The notes beneath the pieces were generated by a model. It had not been told where the DNA came from. It made no database searches and saw only the letters and a list, made by a program, of their open reading frames with translations. A stretch of DNA of 9,780 nt from Chloroflexi bacterium RBG_16_57_11 (GTDB taxonomy: Bacteria > Chloroflexota > Anaerolineae > Anaerolineales > UBA4823): NCBI GenBank assembly GCA_001795165.1, contig MGNS01000071.1, forward strand, positions 72,777-82,556. The letters run 5' to 3'. Within the stretch, counting starts at the first letter, position 1. The number at the start of each line of letters is the position of its first letter. A program made the position numbers and the translations under genes. Below, in pieces: positions 6,193 through 9,780 of this stretch.

Positions 6193-7161
6193 ATGGATAT
6201 CTACGAATCAGCTATTGAGATACTGACTGATGAATTGTTCCTTCGTGATTGGCCGGAACTACAATCGATATTCGAGCGTGCCAGCTTGAATTCACCGCGA
6301 GATTGGCGTCTGCCTGTAGTGTCATGTGAGGCAGTGGGTGGAATGCACGAACAAGCCGTAGCGGCTGTTGCGTCTATTGCCTGCTTGCAAATCGCAATAA
6401 TATTGATCGATGACATGTTGGATGTTGATCCACGTGGCGAGTATCAACGATTGGGTATGGCTCCAGTAGCTAACATGGCTTCTGCACTCCAGGCCGCCGG
6501 GATGGAGATCGTTGCGCAAAGCGGGGCTGCATGGAATGCCAAATTGCTTGCACTCCAGAGCTTGAACCGAATGATGTTAAAAACCGCGTTGGGCCAGTAC
6601 ATGGATATACAAAACCCTGAGGATGAAGCGGCTTACTGGGAGGTCGTTCGTACAAAAAGTTCTCCCTTTTTTGGCGCTGCCTTGAATGTTGGCGCGCTTT
6701 TAGGGGGTGCTGCGCCTGATATTGCCGCGCGAATCGAGCGTTTTGGCTGCTTGTATGGTGAGATGATCCAGATCCACGACGACCTTAACGACACTATGGC
6801 CGTTCCGGCAAACCCTGATTGGACGCTTGATCGCTCTCCATTACCGATCTTATATGCACAGACGGTTCAATATGCGGATCGAGAGAAGTTTTTAGAACTA
6901 CGTCGTGCCTTACCCGATCCGGAAGCATTGAAAGAAGCACAAATCATACTCATCCGCTGTGGTGCCATCAGCTACGCTGTACATCAATTAATTCTCAAAC
7001 ACAAGCTTGCCCGCGAGCTTCTCAAGAAAACTTCGTCGATCGATATTACCGGGCTGGAAAAGCTATTGGATGATGTCATCCAACCCGTAATGAAGATGTT
7101 TGCAGCCATAGGCATTGCACATCCCGAAATCATGTTGGAACCACCAATTGTTCATTTTTGA
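6193..7161 (+). CDS. ComQ-like isoprenyl (polyprenyl synthase-fold) transferase
   Basis: The 322-residue soluble protein belongs to the trans-isoprenyl diphosphate synthase family. The first Asp-rich motif is DDMLD at 73-77 and the second is DDLND at 196-200 (in MIQIHDDLND); both bind Mg2+-diphosphate. GQYMDIQ at 134-140 and KSSPFF at 155-160 match the conserved GQ-x-x-D and Lys-Thr/Ser positions of the fold. The N-terminal GKRxRP and the RRG after the first Asp motif, usual in chain-elongating FPP/GGPP synthases, are not present in canonical form; this divergence fits ComQ, which prenylates Trp of ComX with farnesyl or geranyl diphosphate. The start is ATG with GAGGAGG just upstream. The gene forms a two-gene operon with the small Trp peptide, and its last 10 bases overlap the end of the convergent response regulator gene. 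Prenyl length and peptide substrate are inferred. Alternative: a diverged GGPP/FPP synthase of primary metabolism, less likely in this context. Confidence 0.85.
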   Translation: MDIYESAIEILTDELFLRDWPELQSIFERASLNSPRDWRLPVVSCEAVGGMHEQAVAAVASIACLQIAIILIDDMLDVDPRGEYQRLGMAPVANMASALQAAGMEIVAQSGAAWNAKLLALQSLNRMMLKTALGQYMDIQNPEDEAAYWEVVRTKSSPFFGAALNVGALLGGAAPDIAARIERFGCLYGEMIQIHDDLNDTMAVPANPDWTLDRSPLPILYAQTVQYADREKFLELRRALPDPEALKEAQIILIRCGAISYAVHQLILKHKLARELLKKTSSIDITGLEKLLDDVIQPVMKMFAAIGIAHPEIMLEPPIVHF

Positions 7162-7853
7162 AATTCAAAGGATGGCGGGGGAGGGGTAATAATTCCCAGT
7201 TGTCGCGCTTTAGCGATGGCTGAAGTTCGGTTACGCACGTTTAGTCTTATATAGGCACCCGAAAGCAAATTGCGCAAAGTGGAATTTGCAATACCAATCC
7301 GATTCGCGAGCTCTGCTGTAGTCGCATCAGGGAATGCTGCGCAAAGCGATAGGACCTCTAATTGTCGCGCGGTAAGTAAAGAATCTTCGGGAATTTTCTT
7401 TGCTAACAGTTGGAAGGCTTGTTGACTGAAATAGATGTTACCTCTTGCTATAGCACATACAACATCCCCAAGCGCTTGGATTGTGGCATAATCCTCTTTG
7501 AGGATATAACCCGATGCCCCCATTTCCATGACACTTTTTATTATAGCGGCCTGTTTGTGAAACGAGATTACTAGCACGTTGAGGTTGGGATTTTTTTGGA
7601 GCAATCTGGGTATTAGATGCAAAATGGGGTATGGGTTAGGATTGACTGAAGAAGTAGGCACCTGAATATCTAATATCAGTACATCAACTGAGTGTTCACT
7701 GAGCATGGGTTCTAATTCAGCACCGTAAGCCACAGTACCAACTACTTCGATTTCTGGTGTTTGGCTTAGCCGAAATAGGTAGCCATCAATGATGCTTTGG
7801 TGATCGTCCAAGATCGCTACGCTGATTTTCTCTGAGTGAGACAATTGATCCAC
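7152..7853 (-). CDS. ComA-like NarL/LuxR-family response regulator
   Basis: The 233-residue cytoplasmic protein starts with a receiver domain, about 9-130: acidic pair DD at 16-17, phospho-acceptor Asp62 in VLILDIQVP, Ser97 at the Thr/Ser switch position (LVISF), and Lys119 (YILKED). The LuxR-type DNA-binding domain covers about 158-221: LTARQLEVLSL, then TTAELANRIGIANSTLRNLL as the turn and recognition helix, then IRLNVRNRTSAIAKA. The canonical LT-x-RE-x-EVL is LTARQLEVL here, and the usual V-x-x-H in the recognition helix is altered (STLRNLL). The start is a GTG at 7853 with a weak GAGG site 5 bases before it. It is the natural partner of the HisKA_3 kinase at 3484-5781. Its promoter is separate, and its 3' end converges on and overlaps the prenyltransferase gene. 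DNA targets are unknown; the 5901-5916 palindrome is a candidate. Confidence 0.9.
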   Translation of the reverse strand: MDQLSHSEKISVAILDDHQSIIDGYLFRLSQTPEIEVVGTVAYGAELEPMLSEHSVDVLILDIQVPTSSVNPNPYPILHLIPRLLQKNPNLNVLVISFHKQAAIIKSVMEMGASGYILKEDYATIQALGDVVCAIARGNIYFSQQAFQLLAKKIPEDSLLTARQLEVLSLCAAFPDATTAELANRIGIANSTLRNLLSGAYIRLNVRNRTSAIAKARQLGIITPPPPSFEFQK

Positions 7854-7886
7854 CTATCCTCAGTGGTTTTGGGTAGCATTGCAAAT

Positions 7887-7892
7887 ATTATA
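7887..7892 (-). promoter_or_regulatory. Candidate -10 box (TATAAT) for the response regulator gene
   Basis: The minus strand reads GGGATATAATATTT, a perfect TATAAT 33 bases before the GTG start, giving a leader of about 27 nt. No good -35 hexamer is seen at 16-18 bases; TTCGAT at 20 bases is the closest. Confidence 0.45.
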
Positions 7893-7955
7893 TCCCGACA
7901 CAAGCAGTAATAATCGAACCAGTACATATGCCTATGCCTTATTGCATTGTGTCTA

Positions 7956-7984
7956 TTCACGCGTTTTTCATTCTTGGTTATAGT
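7956..7984 (+). promoter_or_regulatory. Candidate sigma70-type promoter for the HNH/YegP gene pair
   Basis: TTCACG (7956-7961) and TATAGT (7979-7984) are separated by 17 bases, matching 4/6 and 5/6 positions of the consensus. It lies about 75 bases before the HNH start. The remainder of the 206-base stretch between the response regulator and the HNH gene holds only this site and the regulator's own -10 box. Confidence 0.3.
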
Positions 7985-8047
7985 ATCAATGTGTGGAAAT
8001 ACACTTTGAAGATTCTCGGTTGAGTTTGATAGATTCGAATGGAACAA

Positions 8048-8054
8048 GAGGGAG
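8048..8054 (+). promoter_or_regulatory. Ribosome binding site fixing the HNH start at 8060
   Basis: GAGGGAG ends 5 bases before the ATG at 8060. The upstream in-frame ATG at 8039 has no comparable site, so the 100-residue product is preferred over 107. Confidence 0.65.
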
Positions 8055-8059
8055 CAACA

Positions 8060-8362
8060 ATGGCGCGACAACCGAATACGACTTCTTCAGGTCACCCATT
8101 CGACCAGGCAACAATCGATGTAGTATGGGCAAAAGCAAAAAGCATTCCTGGATACACAAGTTTAAAAACAGACGTGTGTGGTGCCACTATTCAAAAGGGT
8201 GAATATGGTAAAACCTCAACCTATGGTTGGGAGATTGATCATATTACGCCCGTATCACAAGGGGGAACGGATGATCTCAGCAACCTACAACCTTTGCATT
8301 GGGAGAATAACCGGTACAAGGGTGATGATTATCCTGAATGGATGTGCATTAAGAGATCATAA
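8060..8362 (+). CDS. Small HNH-endonuclease-like protein
   Basis: The 100-residue protein carries a compact HNH motif in its second half: EIDHITPVSQGG (Asp60, His61), LSNLQPLHW (Asn75, His80) and ENNRYKGD (Asn83/84, Lys88). This is the beta-beta-alpha metal-finger pattern of HNH nucleases, with His61 as the expected general base and the later His/Asn as metal ligands. A single Cys (Cys40, DVCGA) stands where many HNH proteins have a CxxC zinc knuckle, so the structural zinc site looks reduced. No other domain and no signal peptide are visible. A short DUF1508 gene follows 47 bases downstream and is probably co-transcribed. It could be a stand-alone nicking or double-strand nuclease of mobile or restriction origin, or a small toxin-type nuclease; the sequence does not decide. 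Confidence 0.8.
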   Translation: MARQPNTTSSGHPFDQATIDVVWAKAKSIPGYTSLKTDVCGATIQKGEYGKTSTYGWEIDHITPVSQGGTDDLSNLQPLHWENNRYKGDDYPEWMCIKRS

Positions 8363-8409
8363 AAGTTGCTACCGGGAAACGATGAGTTCATCTAATGGAG
8401 AATAATTAA

Positions 8410-8586
8410 ATGGCTACTTTTGAAATTTTCAGGGATACAAGAGGAGAGTACCGTTGGCGCCTGAGGGCACCTAATGGCAGGATAATCGCAGACTCAGCCG
8501 AAGGATATACTACCAGGCAAGCCTGCGAAGATGGAGTTAATCTGGTGAAGAGATACGGGCCAGGAGCTAATATCGTGCCTGTTTAG
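8410..8586 (+). CDS. YegP/DUF1508 family single-repeat small protein (58 aa)
   Basis: The gene encodes 58 residues, starting at an ATG 9 bases after GGAG (8397-8400). The product begins MATFEIFRDTRGEYRWRL, continues RAPNGRIIADSAEGY, and then has a helix TTRQACEDGVNLVKRYG. This is the DUF1508 signature: FEI-x-x-D at the first strand, E-x-RWRL at the second, NG-x-IIA-SEGY at the third, and a C-x-x-x-I/V helix. E. coli YegP has two such repeats (about 110 residues); here there is one. The molecular function of the family is not established. It is short, unsigned and cytoplasmic, and follows the HNH gene in the same direction. Confidence 0.9.
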   Translation: MATFEIFRDTRGEYRWRLRAPNGRIIADSAEGYTTRQACEDGVNLVKRYGPGANIVPV

Positions 8587-8742
8587 CCATTTGGAATGGT
8601 TCGCCCCGAAAATGACCGTCCAGGATGCCCGCTGTGATGACTGAACTGACCAATCACAAGTGGATTATTATTAAAGAAATGTTGACTATTTTGCCCTTAC
8701 CAAATGTCACAAGCACTTGAAAGGGAGATTATCGGAAGGCCT

Positions 8743-9159
8743 ATGATAATTATAAAACAATATTCATCAATCACTACATTACTATTGTTTGTGATTGTGG
8801 CTATCGTTTTCAACTTGATGGCCTGTTCAAGACCGGCGACAAAAAGCAGTGAGATTCTGATTGGCTTATCGCCAGAAGTCTTACCCCAGCTCATTCATCA
8901 GGAGGGACCTGATCCAGAAAATACAGGCATCTCAGCATTAGATGACCTTAATGCCAGATGGAACGTACAGAGTATGGTCCCTCTTTTTCCGGATCTAACC
9001 GCCGGAGATGAAACCGCAGATCAATATAATTTGTCCGGCGTTTACAAACTAATTGTTGTTCTCCCAGCCGATACCGATTTAACGGCTGTTGTCCGCGATT
9101 ACGATGCGAGCCCAAATATCGGGTACGCGGAAATTAACACGGAATATGAAATCAAATAA
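8743..9159 (+). CDS. Lipoprotein resembling a stand-alone subtilase propeptide domain
   Basis: The protein has 138 residues from the ATG at 8743, which has GGAAGG close upstream; the in-frame ATG at 8704 has no ribosome site and would bury the signal peptide. The signal peptide is a short basic start (MIIIKQY), a hydrophobic core (TTLLLFVIVAIVF), and the lipobox LMAC with Cys28, so the mature protein should be lipid-anchored. Residues 36-138 align by eye with residues 53-153 of the protease encoded next: EILIGLSPEVL versus EILIGLKPEVI, then LDDLN versus LDEIN, QYNLSGVYKL versus QYGMTGIFRL, and YAEINTEYEI versus YAELNLLYRI. That region of the protease is its propeptide, so this gene encodes the propeptide fold with no catalytic domain. 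It could act as an inhibitor, a folding chaperone in trans, or an anchored modulator of the neighbour (inferred). The similarity suggests tandem duplication with loss of the S8 domain. Confidence 0.8.
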   Translation: MIIIKQYSSITTLLLFVIVAIVFNLMACSRPATKSSEILIGLSPEVLPQLIHQEGPDPENTGISALDDLNARWNVQSMVPLFPDLTAGDETADQYNLSGVYKLIVVLPADTDLTAVVRDYDASPNIGYAEINTEYEIK

Positions 9160-9180
9160 TAGGACTTTAGACACACTGAA

Positions 9181-9189
9181 AAAGGAGGA
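9181..9189 (+). promoter_or_regulatory. Strong ribosome binding site of the subtilase gene
   Basis: AAAGGAGGA, a near-perfect anti-16S match, lies 6 bases before the ATG at 9196 and 21 bases after the lipoprotein stop. The short gap suggests that the lipoprotein and protease are translated from one mRNA. Confidence 0.85.
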
Positions 9190-9195
9190 ATAGCC

Positions 9196-9780
9196 ATGAA
9201 CCGCCGAATTGTATTAATGTTAAACCAAGTTGCTACCCAACTTGGTTTAATTATTATCTCCGGGCTAGCATTGTTGGCAATGACCAGCGAAAGCAATATT
9301 CGGTACCAGGGTCAAGAACCTTTCAGTATTGATCCGGGGGACACTTTCGTTTATAACGAGATCCTTATAGGTCTGAAGCCAGAAGTTATCCAAGCTCTGG
9401 ATCTCCCCGAGGTAAACCGGAGCAAAATCATCGTACCTTCGCTGGACGAGATAAATGAAAAATATCAGGTCCAGGAGATTTCCCTGGTTTTTGAAGAACT
9501 TGACCAGGCAGATCCGATTGCCGAACAATATGGGATGACGGGCATCTTCCGGTTAACAGTGCCGTACGGGACCGATATCTTTGCAATGATCGCCGATTAC
9601 CGCCGGGATCCGGCGGTTGAGTATGCAGAGTTGAACCTGCTTTATCGGATCGCTGAAACCCCTAATGACTCTGATTTCAAGCTGCAATGGGGGTTGAACA
9701 ATACCGGGCAAACCGGGGGAAAAGTCGACGCGGATATTGACGCACCGGAGGCTTGGGATCTACAGACGGGTCAGTCTTCG
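9196..9780 (+). CDS. Subtilisin-family (S8) serine protease, N-terminal part (3' end outside window)
   Basis: The first 195 codons are open to the window edge. Residues 1-30 are a signal peptide: NRR start and hydrophobic core LGLIIISGLALLAM. Residues about 53-153 form the propeptide (EILIGLKPEV through YAELNLLYRI). The mature enzyme begins near 155: QWGLNNTGQTGG (164-175) and IDAPEAWDLQTG (181-192) are the family hallmarks just before the catalytic Asp in thermitase/fervidolysin-type enzymes. The catalytic triad itself lies beyond the window, so activity cannot be judged. It should be secreted and autoprocessed. The upstream lipoprotein encodes a paralogue of the propeptide. A 13-bp hairpin overlaps the signal-peptide codons. 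Confidence 0.9.
   Translation, partial: MNRRIVLMLNQVATQLGLIIISGLALLAMTSESNIRYQGQEPFSIDPGDTFVYNEILIGLKPEVIQALDLPEVNRSKIIVPSLDEINEKYQVQEISLVFEELDQADPIAEQYGMTGIFRLTVPYGTDIFAMIADYRRDPAVEYAELNLLYRIAETPNDSDFKLQWGLNNTGQTGGKVDADIDAPEAWDLQTGQSS
9220..9250 (+). repeat. Perfect 13-bp inverted repeat within the subtilase signal-peptide coding region
   Basis: TTAAACCAAGTTG and its exact complement are separated by a 5-base loop (CTACC). It starts 24 bases inside the gene, over codons 9-19 (LNQVATQLGL). A stable mRNA hairpin this close to the start codon can slow or gate early translation. The DNA palindrome could also be a regulator site. It is followed by TTATTATC, not a run of T, so it is a poor terminator. 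Confidence 0.7.

Noticed and set aside
6193..7161. Prenyltransferase as a housekeeping GGPP/FPP synthase
   Set aside because: The usual N-terminal GKRxRP and post-motif RRG are not canonical, and the gene is coupled to a small Trp peptide and flanked by a ComP/ComA-like pair. Not fully excluded without phylogeny.
8682..8710. TTGACT at 8682 as a -35 box for the lipoprotein/protease operon
   Set aside because: No acceptable -10 hexamer lies 16-18 bases downstream (ATGTCA/TGTCAC), so the site is not supported. The rest of 8587-8742 shows only a 5-bp CCATT/AATGG hairpin right after the YegP-like stop.
8704..8742. Upstream start for the propeptide-like lipoprotein
   Set aside because: There is no ribosome site before 8704, and the added 13 charged residues would displace the signal peptide from the N-terminus.

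Overview
The window looks like a chromosomal stretch of a free-living, non-Firmicute bacterium. Chloroflexota (Anaerolineae-like) is my best guess. It rests on the style of the large PDZ/multi-membrane NarL-type histidine kinase, the HTH plus helical-repeat regulator, and the secreted metzincin and subtilase proteins with Ca-binding repeats. This is family-level recognition from memory; no rRNA or other marker is present. The first gene and the right end are visibly more AT-rich than the regulator and kinase at about 2200-5800.

Layout from left to right. Positions 1-2007 (+) hold the 3' part of a large secreted metzincin-type metalloprotease, closed by a strong intrinsic terminator. Positions 2168-3373 (-) encode a putative HTH plus TPR-like regulator. 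Positions 3484-5781 (-) encode a ComP-like sensor kinase. Positions 5932-6126 (+) encode a 64-residue peptide rich in Trp near its C-terminal third, and 6193-7161 (+) a ComQ-like prenyltransferase. Positions 7152-7853 (-) encode a ComA-like NarL/LuxR response regulator. Next come a small HNH protein (8060-8362, +) and a single-repeat YegP/DUF1508 protein (8410-8586, +). A lipoprotein that looks like a free-standing subtilase propeptide follows (8743-9159, +). The window ends inside a subtilisin-family protease gene (9196-9780, +).

The centrepiece is 3484-7853. It holds all four parts of a ComQXPA-type quorum-sensing circuit: prenyltransferase, small Trp-containing Cys-free precursor peptide, polytopic PDZ-containing kinase, and LuxR-type response regulator. 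The order is rearranged (P<- X-> Q-> <-A) compared with Bacillus. The inferred circuit is that the peptide is prenylated on Trp by the ComQ-like enzyme and exported or trimmed. The kinase would then sense it, and the response regulator would act on promoters, possibly through a 6-4-6 palindrome in the X/P intergenic region. This pathway is inferred from gene content and motifs; nothing in the sequence proves prenylation.

The flanking secreted proteases and the HTH-TPR regulator are plausible outputs or partners of the circuit, but no shared operator was found to prove that. No tRNA, rRNA, CRISPR array or insertion sequence was seen, and no gene-free stretch exceeds about 210 bases.
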